NCBI GenBank assembly: GCA_024233305.1
Contig: JACKPV010000049.1
Location: 1 to 15,447 of the forward strand
Direction of reading: 5' to 3'
Length of the DNA: 15,447 nucleotides
DNA from: Verrucomicrobiales bacterium
Lineage (GTDB): Bacteria; Verrucomicrobiota; Verrucomicrobiia; Limisphaerales; J093
The translations under genes were made by a program, and so were the position numbers. The notes under the pieces are model-generated. The model was given only the letters and a program-made list of their open reading frames with translations. It ran no database searches and had not been told where the DNA came from. This document shows positions 6,924-13,480 of this stretch, in pieces; the stretch's first letter is position 1, and every line of letters begins with the position of its first letter.

Positions 6924-9374
6924 CTACCGGGTGTTCCCTGACCTCGAGAGCCGGAAGAAGCGCTGTCCCGCGGTCGCGGGCACCGACATCAGCGACCGCC
7001 CTTCGACCACCCGGACGGGCTCCGCAAGGACCTCCCAGGCCGTTGGATCTTCCAGCACGGGCGCGGACTCGAGCACCACACCCGATGCCACCGGCCAGCT
7101 TACGACCAGGCCGGCGTCCGTCGGTCGGATGCTCAACACGAGTCCGTCGGTCGTCGAGGTGGTCATCTCGGTGACCGCCACCGTTTTTGGAGTAACGTCC
7201 ACATGCACCTCGGCGAGGGCGGAGTCGATCGAGCCGTCCCAGGCGGCGAAGGTGAACACATCCGGCCCCACGTAACCGGGTTCGGAACGGTAATAGGCGC
7301 GGTTATCGATCAACGCGACGGTGCCGTGTGCCGGCTGCGAGACGATGCGCAATTCGAGCGGATTGCCCTCCGGATCCCGGGCGGCCAGCACCACTCGGGC
7401 CTTTCTCCCGCTGATGGAAGTCAGTTCCGCGCCGCTCACCACCGGCGGCTGGTTTCGGTTGCGCGAGTCGTTGAACGGTCCGCGATGGCAGGTGTAGCAT
7501 CCGATGGTGGCCCCCTGGAAGAAGGTCTTCGTGCCCCACTCCGTGCGGAGCGAGCGCGGTCCGAGCGTGCGGGACAGCACGGTGCCGCGGTAGTCGAGGC
7601 CGTGGCAATCGCGGCAACCGGCGGTGTTGCGCTCGGCGGCGTCCCGGTGCTTGTCGACCCAGTAGTCGCCGATGGGATGCATGCCGTGGGGACCGCCGTC
7701 AAACGTCTCGGGCATCTCCGTGTGGCAGGCGGTGCAGTCGGACAGCGTCCCGGCGTGTCCCTGCAACCGGAGGTTCTGAAGGTTGTCGTTCTCGTGGGTG
7801 CTGGGGAAGATGGCGTGAGTCGAGCCGTGGCAGGCTTCGCACTGCAATCCTCCGTGCCCGCGCGAGAACCGGAAAAGGGAAACGCCCGGGGCCGGCGTGT
7901 CCGGTTGGGTGGCGAAGCGGTCATCGGCCGGAACACGCAGTTCCCCGGCGTCGTCATAGGCGGATTCGAACCGAATCTCGCCGCTGTTCCTGACCGCCGT
8001 GCCCGTATGGCAGGCCTGGCAGTTCGGTTGTTCAAGCCAGCCGACCCGCGCGGCATTCCCCACCGTGGACATGGTGCCGTGACAACTCTGGCATTGCATC
8101 GCCATCGTGCCGTCGGGGGCCACGGCCGCCCCCATCGCGCCTCGCAGACATCGGGTCTCCGCCCCCGGATGGCAGCGGTAGCACGCACCCCGGTTGTCGG
8201 CATCGTTCAGCGGGAGCCTCGTGGTCCGGTCGATCACGTGCGCGTGGTAGCCGTGAATCGCGCTGGTCAGCATCGAAATCCCCGGCAGCCCCGTTCCCGG
8301 CAGGGCGTTCGAGCCGTGACAGCGGGCGCAGAGCACCGGTGTTTGCGCGTCGGTGGCGGTGGCAAACAACCCCGCCGACGAGTAACCGGCCGCCTGGAGG
8401 GCCTCCTGGTAGACGGGGGTTCCCAAATGGCGATCGTCATGCAACCGGAGGATGTTCAGCTTGTAGTCCTTGGCCGGGTCCGGGTGCTTCGCCCAACCCT
8501 GCGACGGGCGGGCCGCCGGCCCCGTCCACGAGCCGTGACACACGCGGCAATCCATTTCGTCAGAGACCGGGAGCACAATGTCCGTTTGGGCCAGTTCCTG
8601 ACCGCGGCGGTTCAGGGCCCGCAGCCGCATCATCGGGTAGTAGTTCTTCCGTCCGGCGTCGTCGTAAGGCGTGAGGGGGATGCCTTCGGCGGTGAACCAG
8701 TTGAAGTCCGGGCTGAAGTGCATCTCCTGCCGCAGGTTCGCCGGCCCGGGCATGGCGTAACCCGCCAACCCCTGGTCGGGCTCCAGCGCCGCTCCGAAGA
8801 GCGGTTCCACGTAATCGTAGAAATTCCCCTTGCCGGCGGAGGTCCGGTTGACCGAGCCGGCGGGATCCATCACCGCCTCGTAGGTCACCGTGATCCCCGT
8901 TCCCGCCGGGTTGCGGATCAACCCGTCCTTGCCGATCAGGTGCGCGTGGATGGTGTTGTAGTGCGGCAGGATGGAAAACACCGAGAAATCGCTGCCATCG
9001 GTGCAGTGCATACCGAGGTCGTTCCACCCGACGAGGGTGTATTCATCGGCATTCCCGGCCACCGGTGGCGCGGCTTCGGCCAGCGCGACGTCGGCGGTCC
9101 CGCCGGATTGCGGTGGCGGACTCCCAACCGGCGTGGCCCCGGTCGCCGTGCTCCCGGGGACCGGGGACTGCCGGGCGGGGGATTCCGGACCCGCCTCCGG
9201 GTCGGCATACCGGAACAGCCGCTGTAATGAGGTGCCCCCCCGCACGGAGGCGGCATCCGGATGCGAGGCGCGGGCATCCTCCCCCTGGAGCATCGAGGGC
9301 AGCAAGAGGACCGGGGCCAGCAGGAAGCTGATCGCCGCCGGTCCGGGGCGTCGTGTTCGGCACTTGGGTTTCAT
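6924..9374 (-). CDS. Exported nonaheme c-type cytochrome with Ig-like and C-terminal beta modules
   Basis: A predicted electron-transfer protein in the periplasm or on the cell surface. The start at 9374 (MKPKCRTRRPG) gives a basic n-region and a hydrophobic core (about 16-28), a plausible export signal; the open frame extends 84 codons upstream but is Arg/Pro-rich and has no signal. In 816 residues: an Ala/Pro/Gly-rich linker (about 37-108); an N-terminal conserved block starting TLVGWNDLGMHC (113-124); nine CXXCH haem sites at Cys276, 349, 398, 428, 452, 512, 547, 587 and 626; a cadherin/tandem-type Ig-like domain (about 642-728) with DPEGNPLELRIVSQPAHGTV and PGYVGPDVFTF; and a C-terminal module (about 745-816) with VVSWP and QRFFRLSR, as often ends secreted verrucomicrobial proteins. 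Partner and acceptor are unknown. It stands alone; cytochrome c maturation genes are not in the window. Confidence 0.88.
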   Translation of the reverse strand: MKPKCRTRRPGPAAISFLLAPVLLLPSMLQGEDARASHPDAASVRGGTSLQRLFRYADPEAGPESPARQSPVPGSTATGATPVGSPPPQSGGTADVALAEAAPPVAGNADEYTLVGWNDLGMHCTDGSDFSVFSILPHYNTIHAHLIGKDGLIRNPAGTGITVTYEAVMDPAGSVNRTSAGKGNFYDYVEPLFGAALEPDQGLAGYAMPGPANLRQEMHFSPDFNWFTAEGIPLTPYDDAGRKNYYPMMRLRALNRRGQELAQTDIVLPVSDEMDCRVCHGSWTGPAARPSQGWAKHPDPAKDYKLNILRLHDDRHLGTPVYQEALQAAGYSSAGLFATATDAQTPVLCARCHGSNALPGTGLPGISMLTSAIHGYHAHVIDRTTRLPLNDADNRGACYRCHPGAETRCLRGAMGAAVAPDGTMAMQCQSCHGTMSTVGNAARVGWLEQPNCQACHTGTAVRNSGEIRFESAYDDAGELRVPADDRFATQPDTPAPGVSLFRFSRGHGGLQCEACHGSTHAIFPSTHENDNLQNLRLQGHAGTLSDCTACHTEMPETFDGGPHGMHPIGDYWVDKHRDAAERNTAGCRDCHGLDYRGTVLSRTLGPRSLRTEWGTKTFFQGATIGCYTCHRGPFNDSRNRNQPPVVSGAELTSISGRKARVVLAARDPEGNPLELRIVSQPAHGTVALIDNRAYYRSEPGYVGPDVFTFAAWDGSIDSALAEVHVDVTPKTVAVTEMTTSTTDGLVLSIRPTDAGLVVSWPVASGVVLESAPVLEDPTAWEVLAEPVRVVEGRSLMSVPATAGQRFFRLSRSGNTR

Positions 9375-9434
9375 AGGCGGGCTAATTGTGAACCAACGCA
9401 GCGCTGATGGCTGCACATGGATTGCCTTATTCTC

Positions 9435-9452
9435 ATGACAAGATATGGTCAT
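9435..9452. promoter_or_regulatory. Inverted repeat upstream of the cytochrome gene
   Basis: ATGAC (9435-9439) and GTCAT (9448-9452) are inverted repeats separated by eight bases, 61-78 bases before the cytochrome ATG. Position and dyad symmetry suit an operator, but the arms are short. It matches neither the FNR (TTGAT-N4-ATCAA) nor the CRP pattern. Confidence 0.2.
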
Positions 9453-9911
9453 TTGCTCACATCGAAGACCGGTAGCGTCGCCCACGGACGGGGCCGACCG
9501 CCGGGGGCGACTCTGCTTCGGGGCCCGTGGGTCCACCCGGACGTGGACCGGGCGCTTCGGACGCGCGCAGGCATGGCCGGCGCATCCGCCGGCGGGCGAC
9601 GGCACGACGGCGGCAAGGCCGCCCATTGCACGCTTGCTCCATGATGTTGTTCCGGTCCGGTCTCGGCGGGCCGGTCACTGTTCGGTTGTCGGGGCCCCCG
9701 CACAGCGCCCTGAAAGCGGGCGCACCGCACGGACCGCCGTTGGTTGCGGAACACAATGTGGCGGGGAGGAATGAACTTATGGTGAACAGAGCATGAAGTT
9801 TCGTTCATTATTCGAACCGCTCCTAGCGGTCGCAAACAACACGCGATACTCCATTGGAATCACACAATGGTCGCACGCGGGATGGGGCCGACTCAGACCG
9901 CTACCCTGTCC

Positions 9912-9925
9912 GCACCAAGCGCTTG
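9912..9925. repeat. 14-bp near-palindromic repeat, copy 1
   Basis: GCACCAAGCGCTTG recurs at 10072-10085 with one C-to-T change. The core CAAGCGCTTG is a perfect palindrome. It could be a regulator site, although a short palindrome can recur by chance. Confidence 0.25.
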
Positions 9926-10071
9926 GGATCCCGGTCCATTTGTATGTGGCGGACGGCGGACGCCTGGTAGAGTGGCCCTGACGCCGTACCGCGGAGATCC
10001 CGGTTTGTTGACGCTTTATTGATCGCGAGCTGGGCCGTTGCTTTGCTTGGAGAGTTCGCGCGTTGCATTCT

Positions 10072-10085
10072 GCACCAAGTGCTTG
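10072..10085. repeat. 14-bp near-palindromic repeat, copy 2
   Basis: GCACCAAGTGCTTG matches the copy at 9912-9925 at 13 of 14 positions, in the same orientation and 160 bases away. It lies 368 bases before the dockerin-protein start. Confidence 0.25.
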
Positions 10086-10452
10086 CGAATGTTGCCGGTG
10101 GTAAGTTGCACATGCGCCGGGTCTTGAGTGGAAAGGCTTGGGAGTATTATTCGGGGGTGTCCGATTGTGAAGTCTTCCAGGTATTGCTGCGGTGGAGACG
10201 GCGAATACAGCTGACAGCGGCGCGCTCTCGAATTCTATTTCGACGGAGCCGTATTCGCGCAGCGTCTGAGCGCCGTGCTATCGCGGTTGACAACTGCTTC
10301 TGTGCGATGTAGGGGTTGCGATCGTCTGGCGGTGACGCGATTGCTTCCATTTGGCCAAACCCGGCATGTGCAGCTCAGGTATGCCAACCGTATGGGAGAA
10401 GGCGGGAGTTCAGGACGACGCGTCAAGCCGGGCGACCCTTCTGATATCCGAA

Positions 10453-12147
10453 ATGAAATCCATAGCCATTATTGGGTCCATATACGCCTGCTCACTCGTG
10501 ACCTACGGGTCAGCCTACGGTTCACTCAGCAATTTTGATGTCGTGAATGACACCGGTGACCGGTGCTACGGCTTCGAAATCGAACTCGAGGACATTCATA
10601 GCACAGACATCACATACACGTACAATTATAACCACTACGGCGCTCCTCGCATCACTGAGGATTCCTCGGATCCATCCCATCCAAGGACGTTCGTCCGGTA
10701 TGAAGCGCGGCGGAATGCCGATGGCAGTTACGCTTCGTTCACCAACCCGCAGGATCCCCTCAATCCGCTCGCCCCGACCAACGGTCATGCCTTTACCAAC
10801 CCGAACGTGAATCTGGGAGGCGAGCATTTTGGCTTGGGCTACCGGACGGCACCGACGCTCGTGAGGTACCACTGGTTGGTGGATGATCCCGTCAATCCGG
10901 GCAGCTTGGTTCTGGGGCCGGCGGTCAACGTCGCGACTCCCAGCTTCACGTATGTGCCCCCTCCGGCGCCGGCGATGCCTGCGGTTGTGCGGGTGGTCAT
11001 TGTCCCTCCACCACCGGAGGTGCCGGAGGTTGAGCCCCCCGTGCCCCAGTTCGGCGTGCCGGTATGGGTCAAGGTGCTGACCACCGTTCAGCCGTCAGGG
11101 CGGAAAATCGAGTTGGATGAGCTGCTGCCGCTGGATGAGGTTGACAATCCGGGGGGGGTGGCACCGTGGCAGGGGGAGGTCGAGCAGCCAGAGACGGAAA
11201 TCGAGTGGATGGTCTTCCAGCGGCGCCCGGCGGGGGACCCTGACGGCGAGGGCGAGGTGGAGGGCGCCGACGAGCTTCCGAACGCGGACGAGACGATTAC
11301 CCGGCGCTACGAATTCTACGAATACCAGGGCCCGACGAACCCGGAGGACGGCGAAGCCCAGTGCGATAACCCAGACAACTGCGATGGCGCAGTGGGCAAG
11401 TTCATCGGAGCCCAGATGGCGGGATTCAATGTGGACACTCCTCTCGGTCTGATCGAACAGGTTCAGGACGGCGAAATCCTCGTGCCGTACGTCGACCGTA
11501 CGTTGGTTGTCGGCGGCACTCCGCCTTACTTGGTCTCGGTAACCACCGGGGACCTGCCGGACGGCCTGACGCTCGATCCTGTGGAGGGAGTCCTGTCGGG
11601 CGTCCCGGCAGCTGGCGGCTCGTTTCCTTTCAGTGTGGAAGCGGTGGATGTCGCCGGGGTAAGCGTGGTCATGGACTACACCCTGAAGATTGTCGACCCC
11701 TTGCGGATCCTGCCCGCTGCTCTTCCTTTGGGAACAGAACTTGAGCCCTACGCTTTCGCGCTGGCGGCCGAGGGAGGAGTGGCGCCGTATGCTTGGGCCG
11801 CGGAGCCGCTCCCGCAGGGCCTCGATCTCAACGCCGACGGGACGATTTCAGGGGTGCCCGCCGCAGGCACTGCCGGGGACTACGACATCATGTTCCTCGT
11901 GACGGACAGTCAGCTGGAAACCGCCGCCGTTTCCCTTTCCCTGTCCATCGAGTCTGCGCCTCCGCAGCCCGGGGACCTCAACGGCGACAGCGTCGTTGAC
12001 CGGGCGGATCTGGCGGTCATCGTAGCCGGCAGGAATACTCCGGCCACCGGCCCGGACGATCCCCGCGACCTTGATCACGATGGTTGGATCACGGCGCTCG
12101 ACGCACGAAAGTGTGTGACGCTGTTCAGCAGTCCCGGTGGTCGGTAA
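10453..12147 (+). CDS. Secreted protein with two putative-Ig domains and a C-terminal dockerin
   Basis: The 564-residue protein starts at 10453, where MKSIAIIGSIYACSLVTYG begins a signal peptide cleaved near residue 20-23; 34 codons upstream in the same frame show no signal. No enzymatic domain is visible. An N-terminal region opening SNFDVVNDTGDRCYGFEIEL (26-45) resembles a region I recall from exported proteins of PEP-CTERM bacteria. A Pro/Val/Glu-rich segment follows (about 168-197). Two He_PIG-type Ig domains lie at about 351-414 and 416-500, each with the GL-L-x-G-x-[LI]SGVPAAG signature. A type I dockerin fills about 505-558: two EF-hand-like calcium loops, DLNGDSVVDRAD (508-519) and DLDHDGWITALD (539-550). 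It lies 96 bases ahead of a cohesin-like PEP-CTERM gene, so it may be the ligand that cohesin binds. No Shine-Dalgarno sequence is present. Confidence 0.82.
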   Translation: MKSIAIIGSIYACSLVTYGSAYGSLSNFDVVNDTGDRCYGFEIELEDIHSTDITYTYNYNHYGAPRITEDSSDPSHPRTFVRYEARRNADGSYASFTNPQDPLNPLAPTNGHAFTNPNVNLGGEHFGLGYRTAPTLVRYHWLVDDPVNPGSLVLGPAVNVATPSFTYVPPPAPAMPAVVRVVIVPPPPEVPEVEPPVPQFGVPVWVKVLTTVQPSGRKIELDELLPLDEVDNPGGVAPWQGEVEQPETEIEWMVFQRRPAGDPDGEGEVEGADELPNADETITRRYEFYEYQGPTNPEDGEAQCDNPDNCDGAVGKFIGAQMAGFNVDTPLGLIEQVQDGEILVPYVDRTLVVGGTPPYLVSVTTGDLPDGLTLDPVEGVLSGVPAAGGSFPFSVEAVDVAGVSVVMDYTLKIVDPLRILPAALPLGTELEPYAFALAAEGGVAPYAWAAEPLPQGLDLNADGTISGVPAAGTAGDYDIMFLVTDSQLETAAVSLSLSIESAPPQPGDLNGDSVVDRADLAVIVAGRNTPATGPDDPRDLDHDGWITALDARKCVTLFSSPGGR

Positions 12148-12189
12148 GACCGGGAAAGGCCGCGGGCTTAAGGCATCCATCAGGGGTGG

Positions 12190-12208
12190 CCGAGGCCCGA
12201 CTCCTCGG
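12190..12208 (+). other. Hairpin between the dockerin and cohesin genes
   Basis: CCGAGG (12190-12195) and CCTCGG (12203-12208) form a 6-bp stem with a 7-base loop, halfway through the 96-base intergenic gap. No T-run follows, so read-through into the cohesin gene is likely. It could set the ratio of the two products by partial termination or by protecting mRNA ends. The stretch after it up to the ATG at 12244 is AT-rich and lacks a Shine-Dalgarno sequence. Confidence 0.3.
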
Positions 12209-12243
12209 ATCAAGCTCAAACATAATTCTCTGTAATACTAATC

Positions 12244-12849
12244 ATGAAGCTAAATGTTCCTATTCTGACGGGAGTCATTCTTGCCCAAACCCTGTCCACG
12301 GTGAACGGCGCGGTCCTGGGCTTTCAGCCGTCCGCGACGGTTGTGCCGGCGGTGGGGGGCTTCCAAGTAAGCCTTACAGTCTCCGGCTTGGGCGCGGGGA
12401 CGGCGCCCTCCCTGGGAGTGTTCGATCTCGATGTCGCCTACGATCCGGGAATCGTCGGACTCGCCTCGGTTGGATTTGGCGATCCAGGCCTGGGGGATCA
12501 GCTGGACTTGTCAGGATTCGGAAGCATCACCAGTTTCGATGGTTCCGTTCCTGGTCAGCTTAACCTCTTCGAGTTGTCGCTCGACACGGTGGCTGATCTG
12601 GACACCCTTCAGGCGGACAGCTTTGCGCTTTGCGTGCTGTCATTTACGCCACTAGCCACCGGCGTGTCGGCGCTGACGGTCTCGGTCAACTTGATTGGGG
12701 ACTCTAACGGAGATCCGCTTGCTGTCGATGTGTCGCCCGGTTCGATAACTGTGGTGCCCGAGCCTGGGGCCTGGGGAGTGGCTCTGGCGATCGGGCTGTT
12801 GTTGTGGGTCCGGGTTTCCCGCGTGAAACCTCGGTCGCTGCGCACATAG
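12244..12849 (+). CDS. Cohesin-like PEP-CTERM surface protein
   Basis: The 201-residue protein has three parts. A signal peptide opens MKLNVPILTGVILAQ and is cleaved near residue 22-23 (VNGA). A beta-rich domain at about 24-170 has a cohesin-like pattern: VSLTVSGLGAG (42-52), LGVFDLDVAYDPGIV (57-71), FGDPGLGDQLDL (78-89) and LNLFELSLD (106-114). The C-terminal sorting tail has VPEP (171-174), a hydrophobic helix (about 176-189) and an Arg/Lys-rich end (RVSRVKPRSLR). The tail is the PEP-CTERM signal recognised by exosortase; no exosortase gene is in the window. Cohesins bind dockerins in a calcium-dependent way, and the gene just upstream carries a dockerin, so this protein probably anchors that partner at the envelope. 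The PEP-CTERM call is firm. The cohesin call rests on motif similarity judged by eye. Confidence 0.78.
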   Translation: MKLNVPILTGVILAQTLSTVNGAVLGFQPSATVVPAVGGFQVSLTVSGLGAGTAPSLGVFDLDVAYDPGIVGLASVGFGDPGLGDQLDLSGFGSITSFDGSVPGQLNLFELSLDTVADLDTLQADSFALCVLSFTPLATGVSALTVSVNLIGDSNGDPLAVDVSPGSITVVPEPGAWGVALAIGLLLWVRVSRVKPRSLRT

Positions 12850-12865
12850 GATCCTAAGCCGTAAC

Positions 12866-12903
12866 GATTCAGTAACGCGTAGCCGCCGACGTGCAGTCGG
12901 CGC
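12866..12903 (+). repeat. REP-like hairpin element, copy 1
   Basis: The element opens GATTCA (12866-12871), and its 25-base core (12879-12903) begins GTAGCC. Within the core, CGCCGAC (12884-12890) and GTCGGCG (12896-12902) form a perfect 7-bp stem around GTGCA. It matches copy 2 on the other strand at 23 of 25 core positions, with GATTCA at the same 13-base offset. It starts 17 bases after the cohesin-gene stop and could also act as its 3' hairpin, though no T-run follows. Confidence 0.6.
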
Positions 12904-13005
12904 ATGATTCAGCTGGGATAGGGCAGCCTGCCGCCAAGGGCGACGATTCACCGAGAAGTGACTGCTGATCGGAATCGGCGAGCCCGCGTAAGCCCTTGGA
13001 TTTCA

Positions 13006-13043
13006 GCGCCGACTACACGCCGGCGGCTACCCCGTGTTGAATC
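13006..13043 (-). repeat. REP-like hairpin element, copy 2 (inverted)
   Basis: On the minus strand this copy opens GATTCA (13043-13038) and its core runs 13030-13006. Its stem is CGCCGGC/GTCGGCG around GTGTA. Relative to copy 1, the two core changes are A to G in the left arm, turning a U-A pair into a tolerated G-U in RNA, and C to T in the loop. The hairpin is therefore preserved despite divergence. Confidence 0.6.
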
Positions 13044-13441
13044 GATACGGCTAAGCGAGAGCAATAGCCCGGGGGGGGCGCACCCTCCGCGAAAGGCGGT
13101 GGGAAAGTCTGGCCAAAGTGCATTCCGCCGGACGGCTAGGCGAGGCGGCCGCGGCGGCGGTGCCTTGATTCCCGCTGAGCCTCCACGCAAGATGGCTGTC
13201 GAGCGGCCAAGACATCGGTCTTGCTCGCTGCCCGGGAACCGTCCTCTGGTGCATTAACTGCACACTTGAGCGGACTGAGCGCCACGGTCTTTGGTGCCCG
13301 GTCAGGCCGGGGGATGTTTGGAAGTTACCATTCGGGCTGTGTTCCTCTCGGACCGGAGTATTGGCAGACACACGGCCAACCTTCCGGCCCGCCTCGCGGG
13401 TCAAGCGTCAAGGCGGACAGCGCCCATTTGTGAGCGCGTTG

Positions 13442-13457
13442 GTCGGGTTGGCCCGAC
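13442..13457 (-). terminator. Possible terminator hairpin after the histidine kinase gene
   Basis: GTCGGG (13442-13447) and CCCGAC (13452-13457) form a 6-bp stem with a 4-base loop, 23 bases beyond the kinase stop codon on the minus strand. There is no T-run, so it is tentative. Confidence 0.3.
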
Positions 13458-13480
13458 GGGGAGGAGTGGAGGATCCGGGC

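Larger units (their letters stand above)
9375..10452. other. About 1.1 kb without a convincing gene
   Basis: This divergent gap must hold the promoters of the cytochrome (leftward) and dockerin-protein (rightward) genes. The left half is GC-rich; from about 9780 it becomes visibly more AT-rich and irregular. Features seen: an 18-bp inverted repeat at 9435-9452; a strong Shine-Dalgarno-like GGGGAGGA (9763-9770) before a 5-codon ORF (9779-9796) that overlaps by ATGA a 62-codon ORF (9793-9981) of unknown nature; a 6-bp hairpin ACCGCT/AGCGGT (9816-9830); two copies of a 14-bp near-palindrome (9912, 10072); and a perfect TTGACA (10287-10292) with only a poor TAGGGG 17 bases on. The short ORFs lack recognisable domains and I do not call them genes. 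Confidence 0.4.
12850..13480. other. Non-coding 0.6 kb with a REP-like element pair
   Basis: No convincing gene is seen on either strand; open frames are short, Arg/Pro-rich, and carry no signal or domain. The left third contains two inverted copies of a 38-base element (12866-12903 and 13006-13043). The remainder includes a G8 run (13071-13078), GC-rich sequence around 13140-13165, and a hairpin (13442-13457) just beyond the histidine-kinase stop. Confidence 0.45.

Noticed and set aside
7203..9227. 674-codon plus-strand open frame opposite the cytochrome gene
   Set aside because: The antisense frame contains all nine CXXCH motifs, and the plus reading is Arg/Val/Gly-rich without signal or motif.
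10019..10312. 97-codon plus-strand ORF in the gap before the dockerin gene
   Set aside because: No ribosome-binding site, an Arg-rich second half, no recognisable domain, and it overlaps the likely promoter region of the downstream gene.
10287..10315. Perfect TTGACA -35 box as dockerin-gene promoter
   Set aside because: The hexamer at the expected 17-base spacing is TAGGGG, a poor -10, and the site is 160 bases from the start, so I mention it but do not call a promoter.
10453..12849. Cellulosome or polysaccharide-degrading complex
   Set aside because: Cohesin- and dockerin-like parts are present, but no glycoside hydrolase or carbohydrate-binding domain is seen in either protein, so this reading is not supported.
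13051..13404. 117-codon minus-strand ORF in the non-coding gap
   Set aside because: Arg/Pro/Ser-rich, no domain, and no start context; typical of GC-rich non-coding DNA.
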